Notes: a model not told the origin generated them from the letters alone. Positions 1-5,982 are shown, counted from the stretch's first letter. The stretch: 7,445 nt of DNA from OMOG01 sp041485845 (GCA_041485845.1 JBGPKH010000461.1:1-7445), one strand, 5' to 3'. Made by a program: numbers and translations.

Positions 1-538
1 GCCCGCTGCTAATCGCGAAGACGAAGGCCTTGGAATCGCGCTGGTCCGCGATGGCCGAGGCAATCGCGTCGTGTACCTGGAGTTCGGCCCCGGCGCTGAC
101 TGAACCCAGAAAGCGCGCGAACGCCAGGAATTCGAACGCGAACTCGTCCCGCAGGGGCGAGCGACGGTCCGCGGGGATCACCGCAAGGATTTCGGCGGGT
201 CCCGCTTTCGATTCAGCGCAGTAGATCAAAGCGATGGCACAATCGGAGAGGTCGTGCACGAGGGCGAAGAATCGGGTGGCTGGTTCGCCCGAAGTACAGC
301 ACTTTACTGAGCCATACCACGACCTGCCCGGCGCGGCCCGCAGCGCCAGGAGCAACCGCTTGTCCGGAACGCCGCAGCAGCCTAGCTCGTTAGGGCCATG
401 CCACGTCTCGCTTCGCGAATCCCACCCGTATAAGTCGATGCGATCGGCACCACACCACGAACGGCTGGTGGGTCTGCTAGGCGCGGATTTGAAACCCGAA
501 GTGACCGAGGTGATTCGAATTTTTTGTACACGAGGCAT
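1..538 (-). CDS. Hypothetical protein, C-terminus beyond the window edge
   Basis: An open frame of 179 codons begins at ATG 538-536 and runs without a stop to the left edge, so the gene is partial. I do not recognise the family. The N-terminal 60 residues are rich in Trp and Cys (LYGWDS near residue 37, ELGCCG near 53, SWYGSVKCC near 77). The rest looks like an ordinary soluble alpha/beta protein (FFALVHDLSDCAIALIYC, then AEILAVIPADRR) with no membrane segment or signal peptide. From about residue 85 onward the third codon positions are strongly G/C, which supports real coding; the first 30 residues are less convincing. The start is favoured because a TATTAT hexamer ends 7 bases before the ATG behind a suitably spaced -35, as in other genes here. 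A later start, for example the TTG opening LLLALRAAPG, is possible. No function is assigned. Confidence 0.55.
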   Translation of the reverse strand, partial: MPRVQKIRITSVTSGFKSAPSRPTSRSWCGADRIDLYGWDSRSETWHGPNELGCCGVPDKRLLLALRAAPGRSWYGSVKCCTSGEPATRFFALVHDLSDCAIALIYCAESKAGPAEILAVIPADRRSPLRDEFAFEFLAFARFLGSVSAGAELQVHDAIASAIADQRDSKAFVFAISSG

Positions 539-545
539 TTAGGAT

Positions 546-574
546 ATAATACACCTTAATTCTCAAATTGTCGC
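546..574 (-). promoter_or_regulatory. Probable sigma70-type promoter of the left-edge gene
   Basis: On the minus strand a GCGACA hexamer (574-569) is followed after exactly 17 bases by TATTAT (551-546), five of six matches to the consensus -10. The ATG at 538 lies 7 bases past the -10, so transcription would begin at or very near the start codon. The area is an AT-rich island in otherwise GC-rich DNA. A perfect TATAAT (545-550) overlaps it on the plus strand, but its best -35 (TTGTAC at 524-529) is only 15 bases away and weak. Confidence 0.5.
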
Positions 575-580
575 GCTTAT

Positions 581-598
581 TTTGCGTCGTTTGCGTCG
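581..598. repeat. Two tandem copies of a 9-base unit
   Basis: TTTGCGTCG occurs at 581-589 and again immediately at 590-598. The pair lies directly beyond the residual stop codon (599-601) of the hydrogenase relic. It could be a slippage product in neutrally drifting DNA or a direct-repeat binding site; nothing in the sequence decides between them. Confidence 0.6.
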
Positions 599-1155
599 TT
601 ACGCCGGCAGCCGGTCGAGAACGGCGCCGCCCGGCCCGAGCAGGGTGACCTTCCATAGCCAAGGTTCCGTCGGCGTGGGTCGCTCAGGCAGGGATCGCAG
701 GCGGGGGCCGCGGCGGAGACGCGATTGAGCATGCCTTCCTTCATGTGCTGGCCATCGATGAAGTGGCGCGCCACCTGGACGGCGCTGAGGTTGATGGCGC
801 GGCTGTTGTGGGCGGTGGCGACGGCCAGGTTCGCCCAGCGGATGGCGCCCTGCTCATCCACCTTGTAGTGGTGGATCGGGACAACGACGGGCGCCTCGAT
901 CATACCAACGCCTTCCAGGGAGTTCTCCGCGGCGCGGAAGCGCGTGTCCAGGAAGGATGGGTCGTGGAGCGGCGCCTCGATCTTTTCCAGCCCGCGCCGC
1001 AACTCGATCGGGCGCGCGTAATGGAAGTGGAACGAGTTGTGGGCCACCGCGCCCGCGTCGTTGGCGGAATTCGGCGCGCTCGCGATCGGCCAGCGGCGTT
1101 CCCATGCTTTCCGTTATATTGAGGAGCGCAGGCGGGCCCACGCGACGCTGTTGCC
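599..1155 (-). pseudogene. Relic of a HoxH-like [NiFe]-hydrogenase large subunit
   Basis: Three minus-strand frames join into the C-terminal part of a group 3 (bidirectional/cofactor-reducing) [NiFe]-hydrogenase large subunit. The first, from about 1155, reads RVGPPALLN and then MGTPLADRERAEFR. Near 1057-1063 the match moves to the frame reading AHNSFHFHYAR, EGVGMIEAP, IHHYKVDEQG, ANLAVATAHN and KEGMLNRV, ending in DPCLS at 696-682. The family's DPCxxCxxH nickel site then breaks: about five bases are missing at 679-684, which removes the second Cys, and THADGTLAME continues in another frame. A further one-base excess near 649-654 precedes VTLLGPGGAVLDRLPA and a stop at 599-601. About 190 residues survive of the usual 430-480. 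The N-terminal half, including the other CxxC nickel ligands, is absent. The enzyme would have oxidised or evolved H2; this copy cannot. I am sure of the family from the motifs, less so of the subgroup. Confidence 0.85.
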
Positions 1156-1215
1156 GCTGCGCGACAAGCGGGCTACGGTAACCCCCAGGACACCCCAGGC
1201 GTCTCTGTCAGACGG

Positions 1216-1596
1216 TTGCTGTCCATACTGATTTTCGACCAGCATGTAGTGACGCGCTGCGGGCTCAAGCAGATCCTCAGAGAGGAATGCCGCGATGTCG
1301 CCTTCGGCGAGGCCGGGACCGCCGCGGAGGCCTTGCGTAAATCATCCAAGCGTCCGTGGAGCCTGGCAATCCTGGGCCTTCGCATGACGGGCGAAGGCGC
1401 CTTTCACCTTCTCTGCGAGGTGCGCCGGCGCAGTCCGAAAATGAGGGTCCTGGTATTCGGCATGAATCGTCGCGGAGCTGAGCGTGGCGCTCCTGGACGC
1501 CATGGGGACGCGTTCGGAGCCGCGGGCCTCGCGCGGGTCCTGGAATCCCGCGATCTCGCCGAGGAGCTCGCTTACTATAATTCCCTGAACGCATGA
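1216..1596 (+). pseudogene. Degenerate response-regulator receiver domain, probable relic
   Basis: The frame opens at TTG 1216 (LLSILIFDQH) and gives 126 residues. The first 85 or so resemble a NarL/FixJ-type receiver: beta1 LSILIFDQHVVTRCGLKQIL, then FGEAGTAAEAL, WSLAILGLRM and KMRVLVFGMN. Key residues are replaced. The second acidic residue of the usual DDH is Gln, the phospho-acceptor Asp of the LDLxM block is Gly, the Ser/Thr after beta4 is Gly, and the conserved Lys after beta5 is not visible. The last 40 residues do not fit the expected alpha4-beta5-alpha5, and there is no LuxR-type DNA-binding domain. No Shine-Dalgarno precedes the TTG. The TGA stop overlaps the next gene's ATG (ATGA at 1593-1596), which would couple translation if it is still expressed. 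I read it as a truncated relic next to the hydrogenase relic. An atypical phosphorylation-independent receiver is the alternative. Confidence 0.55.
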
Positions 1597-2480
1597 AAAC
1601 TGCTTTGTTCGCAGCTATGGCGGTTATTTCGGTTGGCTTCGTGACGATCTGGTTGGCGGCCATACTGCGGGCAGGGAAACGCCGTGGACCCGGATGGCTC
1701 GACCTCGGCGTCGGCTTCACCACCAACTTGTTCGACACGCTTGGCATCGGCTCGTTCGCGACGACCAGCGCCTTTTTCAAGCTCTGGAGGATGGTCGCCG
1801 ACGAGGAGATCCCAGGCACCCTGGTTGTGGGGCACACACCGCCGTCGCTGTTGCAGGCGTTCATTTTCATTGCCGTCGTGCAAGTGGATTTTGCCACGCT
1901 GGCGCTGATGATCGCTTCGTCGGCGGTGGGCGCGTGGCTGGGCGCCGGGATCGTCAGCCGTCTGCCGCGGCGGAGTATCCGCATCGGCATGGGCAGCGCC
2001 CTACTGGCGGCAGCCGGCGTGATGACGATGACGCAGCTTCAGTGGCTGCCCGGCGGCGGTGAGAGCCTCGGCCTGTCCGGTCCCTCGCTTGCCCTGGCCG
2101 TCGCGGGCAACCTGATATTTGGCGCGCTGATGACGCTCGGGATCGGACTCTACGCGCCGTGCATGATGCTGGTTTCGCTGCTGGGCATGAACCCGCGTGC
2201 CGCCTTTCCGATCATGATGGGGTCGTGCGCCGTGCTCATGTCGGTAGGCAGCGTGCCTTTCATTCGGAACGGGCGCTACGACCTGAAGGCTGCGCTCGGG
2301 TTGACTGCCGGCGGCATCCCCGGAGTGTTGTTGGCGGCCTTCGTGGTGAAGTCCCTGCCGCTCAGCGCCGTGCGATGGCTGGTGGTGGGAGTGGTAATTT
2401 ACACGGCAGCCATGATGCTGCGGTCGGCGATGCTCGAACGCGCCGCGAGGCACGGCCTGGTGGCCGCAAACGAACCCTAG
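1593..2480 (+). CDS. TauE/SafE (TSUP) family anion exporter, inner membrane
   Basis: This is a 295-residue polytopic membrane protein of the sulfite exporter TauE/SafE family, which moves small anions such as sulfite, sulfoacetate or related organosulfur compounds across the inner membrane. It has about eight hydrophobic segments, roughly at residues 4-25, 38-60, 85-120, 130-148, 165-190, 195-225, 238-255 and 260-280. The family's two-half design shows in the N-half stretch GFTTNLFDTLGIGS, with polar residues inside a membrane segment, and the C-half stretch GIGLYAPCMMLVSLLGM. Length is normal and no frame damage is visible. The start is ATG 1593, overlapping the previous stop; a second ATG lies eight codons in. 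There is no Shine-Dalgarno of note, so expression may depend on reading through the upstream relic or on a promoter inside it. A strong hairpin follows the stop. The family assignment is firm; the substrate is unknown. Confidence 0.88.
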   Translation: MKTALFAAMAVISVGFVTIWLAAILRAGKRRGPGWLDLGVGFTTNLFDTLGIGSFATTSAFFKLWRMVADEEIPGTLVVGHTPPSLLQAFIFIAVVQVDFATLALMIASSAVGAWLGAGIVSRLPRRSIRIGMGSALLAAAGVMTMTQLQWLPGGGESLGLSGPSLALAVAGNLIFGALMTLGIGLYAPCMMLVSLLGMNPRAAFPIMMGSCAVLMSVGSVPFIRNGRYDLKAALGLTAGGIPGVLLAAFVVKSLPLSAVRWLVVGVVIYTAAMMLRSAMLERAARHGLVAANEP

Positions 2481-2481
2481 C

Positions 2482-2532
2482 GGGAGTTTACTGAGAACGG
2501 TCCTGTTCCGGAGGTCCTTTCGGTAAACTCCC
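2482..2532. terminator. Hairpin terminator between convergent genes
   Basis: GGGAGTTTAC (2482-2491) pairs perfectly with GTAAACTCCC (2523-2532). The stem extends inward by five more pairs, two of them G-T, to give about 15 bp around a 21-base apical region that can fold further. It begins two bases after the exporter stop codon and lies before the end of the convergent cupin gene, so it can serve the plus-strand gene. There is no long T tract, so termination strength is uncertain. Confidence 0.65.
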
Positions 2533-2536
2533 CCCT

Positions 2537-2590
2537 AGACCGCTTACCGACGAGCGCGCGTTACAGAGCCGCGACCGAAGGAAGCGGTCT
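2537..2590. repeat. Worn copy of a long palindromic (REP-like) repeat
   Basis: AGACCGCTT (2537-2545) and AAGCGGTCT (2582-2590) form a perfect 9-bp inverted repeat. The right arm, 2566-2588, matches 21 of 23 bases of the right arm of the palindrome at 7408-7430, and the bases before it also match (TTAC then one mismatch). The left arm has drifted or lost bases so that only its outer part pairs. This shows a dispersed repeat family rather than a one-off hairpin. It also ends just before the cupin stop codon and could add a terminator for that minus-strand gene. Confidence 0.7.
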
Positions 2591-2603
2591 TTGCCGCGCT
2601 CTA

Positions 2604-3032
2604 TTAAGCTTCGCGGCCCAGCGCCATCACGAAATACTGGGCGCGTTCCATCCCGGGATTCTTCCAGCCGTGCTCTTCATTGGAGGCCACGTACGCCAGG
2701 GAGCCCGCCGTCAGGTGCGTGGTCTGCCCATTAATCGTCACATCCAATACCCCGGTTTGCAGCATCACGATCTCTTCGTGAACGTGGTGGTGCGGCGCGT
2801 GCGGCGCCTGTCCGGGACCCAGTTCGGTGAGGTGCAGTTCTACTCCGAACCCCGAACGGGTGGCGCCATTCAGCACCGCCCGCCCTTTGTTCTGGCCGTT
2901 GACCTTCACCGGCAGATCTTCGTACTTGAATGCCTTGGACGGCAGAACGGTTTTGCTCTGCTGCTGCGCTGCCGCCGTCGCGGCCGCCAATGCGGGAAGG
3001 ATGAGTCCCATATCTCTGCGCGTGTAGTCCAC
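2604..3032 (-). CDS. Tat-exported single-domain cupin
   Basis: A 142-residue protein starting with GTG at 3032. The N-terminus TRRDMGLILPALAAATAAAQ is a twin-arginine export signal (Arg5-Arg6, hydrophobic core, small residues before a likely cleavage near 22), so the mature protein should lie in the periplasm. The remainder is one cupin barrel. Motif 1 is visible as a His cluster at 81-85, Glu86-Glu87 and Gly94, fitting HxH(x)3E(x)6G. Motif 2 is Gly110, His121 and Asn125. A bound divalent metal is therefore expected. The GTG start is well supported by GGAGGA eight bases upstream. The gene diverges from the permease-amidohydrolase pair and converges on the exporter. Small cupins range from enzymes (isomerases, dioxygenases) to binding proteins, and the reaction cannot be predicted. 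Family and export are confident; function is not. Confidence 0.88.
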   Translation of the reverse strand: MDYTRRDMGLILPALAAATAAAQQQSKTVLPSKAFKYEDLPVKVNGQNKGRAVLNGATRSGFGVELHLTELGPGQAPHAPHHHVHEEIVMLQTGVLDVTINGQTTHLTAGSLAYVASNEEHGWKNPGMERAQYFVMALGREA

Positions 3033-3040
3033 AACGGTTC

Positions 3041-3046
3041 TCCTCC
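3041..3046 (-). promoter_or_regulatory. Strong Shine-Dalgarno that fixes a GTG start
   Basis: On the minus strand GGAGGA stands eight bases before GTG 3032. It is the clearest ribosome binding site in the window and decides the non-ATG start of the Tat-cupin, placing the full twin-arginine signal in the protein. Confidence 0.8.
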
Positions 3047-3097
3047 GCCAAGTTTAGCGAATCCCCCGCTCGCGTGTGATACACTGCCCAACTTGGC
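3047..3097. promoter_or_regulatory. Inverted repeat spanning a divergent intergenic region
   Basis: GCCAAGTT (3047-3054) and AACTTGGC (3090-3097) are perfect 8-base inverted copies separated by 35 bases. They lie across the 60-base gap between the cupin GTG and the likely permease start. Between them sits a smaller near-palindrome, GTGTGATACAC (3074-3084). The arrangement would suit a regulator shared by the two divergent units. Chance cannot be excluded for arms this short. Confidence 0.3.
3077..3085 (+). promoter_or_regulatory. Extended -10 element just before the permease start
   Basis: TGATACACT reads as TG-N-TACACT, an extended -10, and ends 7 bases before TTG 3093. I see no good -35. 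The spacing would put the transcript start at or beside the start codon, giving a leaderless message. Confidence 0.4.
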
Positions 3098-4406
3098 CAC
3101 CCCCGCGCTCGACCGCCCGATCGGCCTGCTGCATGCCACGACGATGGTGGTGGGGATCATCATCGGCGCCTCGATCTTTGTTCAGCCTTCCGAAATCGAC
3201 CGGCACGTGCCCAGCATCCCGGGCGTGCTCTCGGTGTGGGTGGTCGCGGTAATTCTGACGCTGTTCGGCTCGCTGGTCTGCGCGGAGCTCTCTTCGGCCT
3301 TTCCGCGAACGGGCGGCGTATACGTTTTTCTGAAAGAAACGCTCTCGCCGGCGTGCGGATTTCTGTGGGGATGGGCCATGTTCTGGAGCGCGCACTCGGG
3401 CATCATCGCGGCCAGCTCGGTGATTCTCGCGCGCTATGTCGGGTACTTCCGGCCGCTCGACGATCGGGGAATCCGGGCGGTTGCCATCGCCGGGATTCTG
3501 GCGCTGTCGTTCGTCAATTACCTGGGCGTGAAGCAGGGGAGCCGTCTGCAAACCGCGGTCACCCTGTCGAAGCTGATCGGGATCGCGGGCCTGCTCGCGA
3601 TGGTCGTCTTGCTGGGGAGTGCGGCGCAACCGCAGGCATCCAACGCGCCCGCGCCATCAGTGCCGCTCATCGAGTTCGTTCTGGCGGTAGGCGCGGCGTT
3701 GTTCACATACGGGGGCTGGCACATGGTCACTTACACGGCGGGCGAGACCCGCGATCCGCGCCGGAACATCCCGAGGGCGCTGCTGATCGGCTCGTTTACG
3801 GTCACCGCCTGTTACGTGGCGCTGAACGCCGCCTACCTTTACCTGCTGCCGCTCGACCGCGTGATCTCCTCGACGCGCGTGGCGGCGGATGCGGCGCAGG
3901 CGGTGGCCGGGCCCCGCGGCGCGGGAGCCATTTCGGCCCTGGTGATCCTTTCGGCGACCGGAGTTCTCAACGGCGTCATTCTGGCCGGGCCGCGGACGTA
4001 TTTCGCGATGGCCGGGGAAGGCCTGGCCTTCCGCTGGCTGCAGCACATCCATCCGCGGTTCCACACCCCGGACCGCACCATCCTCATCCAGGCGATCTGG
4101 TCGTGCGTCCTGGTGGGCACCGGCACCTACCGCGACCTGTTCACGCGCGTGATCTACACGGAGTGGCTGTTCTTCGCGCTCATGGGAATCGGCCTGTTCC
4201 GGCTGCGGAAGCGCGCGGATTACGTACCCGTCTATCGCACCTGGGGCTACCCCATCGTGCCGGCGCTGTTCATTGGCGCCTCCATCGTGGTCGCGGGCAT
4301 CCAGATCGAGGCCGATCCGTGGCGGGCGGCAACGGGGTTGTTCATCGTCGTGTTAGGATTGCCTGTCTACCACCTGTGGGTGCGGACCAGACATGCGCAT
4401 CGTTGA
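3093..4406 (+). CDS. APC-superfamily amino acid/amine permease
   Basis: Starting at TTG 3093 the protein is 437 residues with about 12 hydrophobic segments, the normal size for the LAT/APA branches of the amino acid-polyamine-organocation superfamily. The first segment carries the unwound-helix signature (VVGIIIGASIF, residues 19-29), and helix 2 to loop 3 holds ELSSAFPRTGGVYVFLKET, both typical. A later region reads FTYGGWHMVTYTAGETRDPRRNIPRAL, the characteristic segment-6/loop pattern. It should import an amino acid, amine or related small molecule by ion coupling or exchange. The open frame continues upstream through the antisense of the cupin, but that part has no permease features. ATG 3144 would cut into the first membrane segment, so TTG 3093 (or CTG 3084) is preferred. 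There is no Shine-Dalgarno. The 3' end overlaps the amidohydrolase by 14 bases, indicating a shared operon. Substrate unknown. Confidence 0.88.
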   Translation: MATPALDRPIGLLHATTMVVGIIIGASIFVQPSEIDRHVPSIPGVLSVWVVAVILTLFGSLVCAELSSAFPRTGGVYVFLKETLSPACGFLWGWAMFWSAHSGIIAASSVILARYVGYFRPLDDRGIRAVAIAGILALSFVNYLGVKQGSRLQTAVTLSKLIGIAGLLAMVVLLGSAAQPQASNAPAPSVPLIEFVLAVGAALFTYGGWHMVTYTAGETRDPRRNIPRALLIGSFTVTACYVALNAAYLYLLPLDRVISSTRVAADAAQAVAGPRGAGAISALVILSATGVLNGVILAGPRTYFAMAGEGLAFRWLQHIHPRFHTPDRTILIQAIWSCVLVGTGTYRDLFTRVIYTEWLFFALMGIGLFRLRKRADYVPVYRTWGYPIVPALFIGASIVVAGIQIEADPWRAATGLFIVVLGLPVYHLWVRTRHAHR

Positions 4407-5370
4407 CTTCCACAATCACTACTATCCACCGGCCTACCTGGACGCGCTGCGCTCCGCATCGAGCGCCGTCGAAGTGACCATCGACGAAGACGGCAACCCT
4501 CGGATCTACTATCCGGGCGACTACAACATCGCGGTGCCGGGACATCGCGATATCGACTACCGCGAGCAGGTGTTGATCGGGCACGGCGTCGATACGCAGG
4601 TGATCACGCTGACTACTCCCGGGACGCACGTGGAGACTCCGTCAACCGCGGTGCGGTTCGCGGAACTGGTGAACGATGCGTTCGCTGCGGTGGTAGAGAG
4701 CAAGGGGGGCCGGTTCGCGGCGCTCGCGACGTTGCCGTTGAACGATCCGGCGGCGTCGGTGAAGGAACTCCGGCGCGCGTGCCACGAGCTGGGATTTCGC
4801 GGCGCCATGCTGTTCAGCAACGTGAACGGGGTGGGCCTGAACGAGCCGCGTTTCTGGCCGCTCTACGAAGCGGCCAACGATCTGGGGGCGGTGCTCTACA
4901 TTCACCCTACGCATCCGGTGGGCGTGGAAGCGATGACCGACTTTTGGCTGATGCCGCTGGTGGGATTTCTCATGGACACGACGCTCGCCGCCGCCAAGCT
5001 GGTCTTCAGCGGAGTGCCCCAGCGCTTCCCGCGAATTCGGTGGGCGTTGTGCCATCTGGGCGGGACCATTCCCTACCTGGCGGAGCGGCTCGACCGCGGC
5101 TTCCACGCGTTCAGCGAGTGCCGGGCGAACATCCCGCGGCCGCCGAGCGACTACCTCAAGCAGTTCTATTACGACACGGTCAACTTCGATCCGCGGGCCA
5201 TCCAGTTGGCCATCGACTTCGCCGGTGTAGACCACATCCTGGCCGGCAGCGATTATCCGCACCAGATCGGCAGCATCCCGAAGATGCTGGAGACGATTCG
5301 GGGGATGGATCTTGCCGACGCGGATAAGGCGGCGATTTTCGGCGGCAATGCGGCGCGGTTGCTTTCGTAG
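4393..5370 (+). CDS. Amidohydrolase-2 family protein, ACMSD-like decarboxylase
   Basis: A 325-residue TIM-barrel metallo-enzyme of the amidohydrolase-2 group. This group includes aminocarboxymuconate-semialdehyde decarboxylase (ACMSD), gamma-resorcylate decarboxylase and 5-carboxyvanillate decarboxylase. The full metal/catalytic set is visible: His7 and His9 in DFHNHYYP, His171 in YIHPTHP, His221 in LCHLGGTIPYLAERLDRG, and Asp287 in LAGSDYPHQIG. Length is the family norm. ATG 4393 gives the classic N-terminus with the HxH right after the first strand. The start lies within the permease gene in another frame (14-base overlap), so the two are very likely co-transcribed and coupled. Non-oxidative decarboxylation of an aromatic or muconate-type acid is the best guess, but hydrolases exist in the group. 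The neighbours do not include other kynurenine or aromatic degradation genes, so no gene symbol is given. Confidence 0.9.
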   Translation: MRIVDFHNHYYPPAYLDALRSASSAVEVTIDEDGNPRIYYPGDYNIAVPGHRDIDYREQVLIGHGVDTQVITLTTPGTHVETPSTAVRFAELVNDAFAAVVESKGGRFAALATLPLNDPAASVKELRRACHELGFRGAMLFSNVNGVGLNEPRFWPLYEAANDLGAVLYIHPTHPVGVEAMTDFWLMPLVGFLMDTTLAAAKLVFSGVPQRFPRIRWALCHLGGTIPYLAERLDRGFHAFSECRANIPRPPSDYLKQFYYDTVNFDPRAIQLAIDFAGVDHILAGSDYPHQIGSIPKMLETIRGMDLADADKAAIFGGNAARLLS

Positions 5371-5597
5371 TCGGGAACGCAGGCGAGACCGCCCACCATC
5401 TGCGAAGCGTCACGCCGGCCGCGGCCATCATGACGCGCCGCCGTGCCGGAGAAAATAAACGGGCGAAGCCGGCGCAGACCAGCGCGTCGTACACCACCGT
5501 GGGATATCGCACCGGGACAGCCATGGTGGCACGGCACAGACTCGAGAGCGCGAATACGTTGCCGTGCCCAGTGCCGTTTTCCAGAAGAGGGCCGCGT
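5371..5597. other. Gap between convergent genes with no convincing gene
   Basis: The 227 bases separate the amidohydrolase stop from the stop of the minus-strand cupin. I see no clear hairpin terminator. A minus-strand open frame starting at ATG 5626 (inside the cupin 3' end) crosses the gap and reads MAVPVRYPTVVYDALVCAG and then FARLFSPARRR. It continues deep into the antisense of the amidohydrolase. Its G/C third-position bias is moderate, and I recognise no family. A worn gene remnant is possible but unsupported. Confidence 0.4.
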
Positions 5598-5945
5598 TCA
5601 GCGCCGGAGATAAGCGTCATCTCCACGGAGCCAGTCTTCGCGCGCAGGCGAGAATATGTCCACCACGACGGTGTCTTCGAGCGCCACGACCGCGTGCGGC
5701 GCGTTGGGCGGAATCGCCAGCACCTCGCCGGCGCGCACGATCTGCTCGCGTCCTTCGATGAAGAACTTCAGCGCGCCGCGCTCCACCATGGTCACCTGTT
5801 CGTTGACGTGGCTGTGCTCCGGAACCTTCGCATCCTTTTGGATTTCCAGCCGCGCGATCGTCATGTTAGTTCCGTGGATCGCCTTGCGCCCCACCCGCGG
5901 GTTTAACTGCTCCTGCTCTATCTGGTTCCAGCCGTAGAGTTTCAT
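5598..5945 (-). CDS. Small cytosolic cupin-2 domain protein
   Basis: A 115-residue single cupin barrel with no signal peptide, so cytosolic. Motif 1 is PEHSHVNEQVTMVERG: His44 and His46 are the metal ligands, Gln50 stands where the canonical Glu would be with Glu49 beside it, and Gly57 ends the motif. This HSHxNEQ form is common in small cupins. Motif 2 is GEVLAIPPNAPHAV with His84. A bound metal is likely. The C-terminal tail (FSPAREDWLRGDDAYLRR) is a frequent ending of this family. The start is ATG 5945, with no Shine-Dalgarno but an extended -10 six bases upstream. The gene diverges from the rhamnose genes across 48 bases and converges on the amidohydrolase gene. It may sense or bind a small ligand, or isomerise or oxygenate one; the sequence does not tell. 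It is not closely similar to the Tat-cupin at 2604-3032. Confidence 0.9.
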   Translation of the reverse strand: MKLYGWNQIEQEQLNPRVGRKAIHGTNMTIARLEIQKDAKVPEHSHVNEQVTMVERGALKFFIEGREQIVRAGEVLAIPPNAPHAVVALEDTVVVDIFSPAREDWLRGDDAYLRR

Positions 5946-5951
5946 GCGCCG

Positions 5952-5960
5952 ATTCTAGCA
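5952..5960 (-). promoter_or_regulatory. Extended -10 of the small cupin gene
   Basis: On the minus strand TGCTAGAAT is TG-N followed by TAGAAT, five of six matches to TATAAT. It ends six bases before ATG 5945, leaving no room for a leader or Shine-Dalgarno. No -35 of quality is seen, which an extended -10 can compensate for. Confidence 0.5.
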
Positions 5961-5976
5961 CTACCCGGGAACATTG

Positions 5977-5982
5977 TATGAT
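5977..5982 (+). promoter_or_regulatory. Probable -10 hexamer of the rmlA-rmlC pair
   Basis: TATGAT, five of six consensus bases, ends 11 bases before ATG 5994. The -35 region is poor (TTCTAG at 5953-5958, 18-base spacer). With usual spacing the message would carry a leader of about four to six bases. It faces the cupin -10 about 20 bases away, so the two polymerases would compete. Confidence 0.4.

Noticed and set aside
234..542. Plus-strand 102-residue open frame
   Set aside because: Composition is non-specific, and the minus-strand frame here has the promoter and better coding character.
577..1047. Stand-alone 156-residue minus-strand protein
   Set aside because: It is only the middle frame of the hydrogenase relic; its last 30 residues come from reading past the frameshift.
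745..1122. Plus-strand open frame reading MLAIDEVARHLDG
   Set aside because: It is the antisense shadow of the hydrogenase relic and has no family features of its own.
2670..3092. Upstream in-frame extension of the permease by about 140 codons
   Set aside because: It lies antisense to the well-supported Tat-cupin, has no permease-like hydrophobic pattern, and the family N-terminus begins next to TTG 3093.
3236..4477. Long plus-strand open frame of 413 codons overlapping the permease
   Set aside because: It is a GC-driven shadow of the permease gene, rich in Arg, Gly and Ala with no domain.
5180..5626. Minus-strand 148-residue open frame through the 5371-5597 gap
   Set aside because: Nearly half of it is antisense to the amidohydrolase, its start is buried in the cupin 3' end, and no family is recognised; it is kept only as a remark under the gap.
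5430..5906. Plus-strand open frame over the small cupin
   Set aside because: It is antisense to a cupin with clear metal-binding motifs and has no recognisable content.
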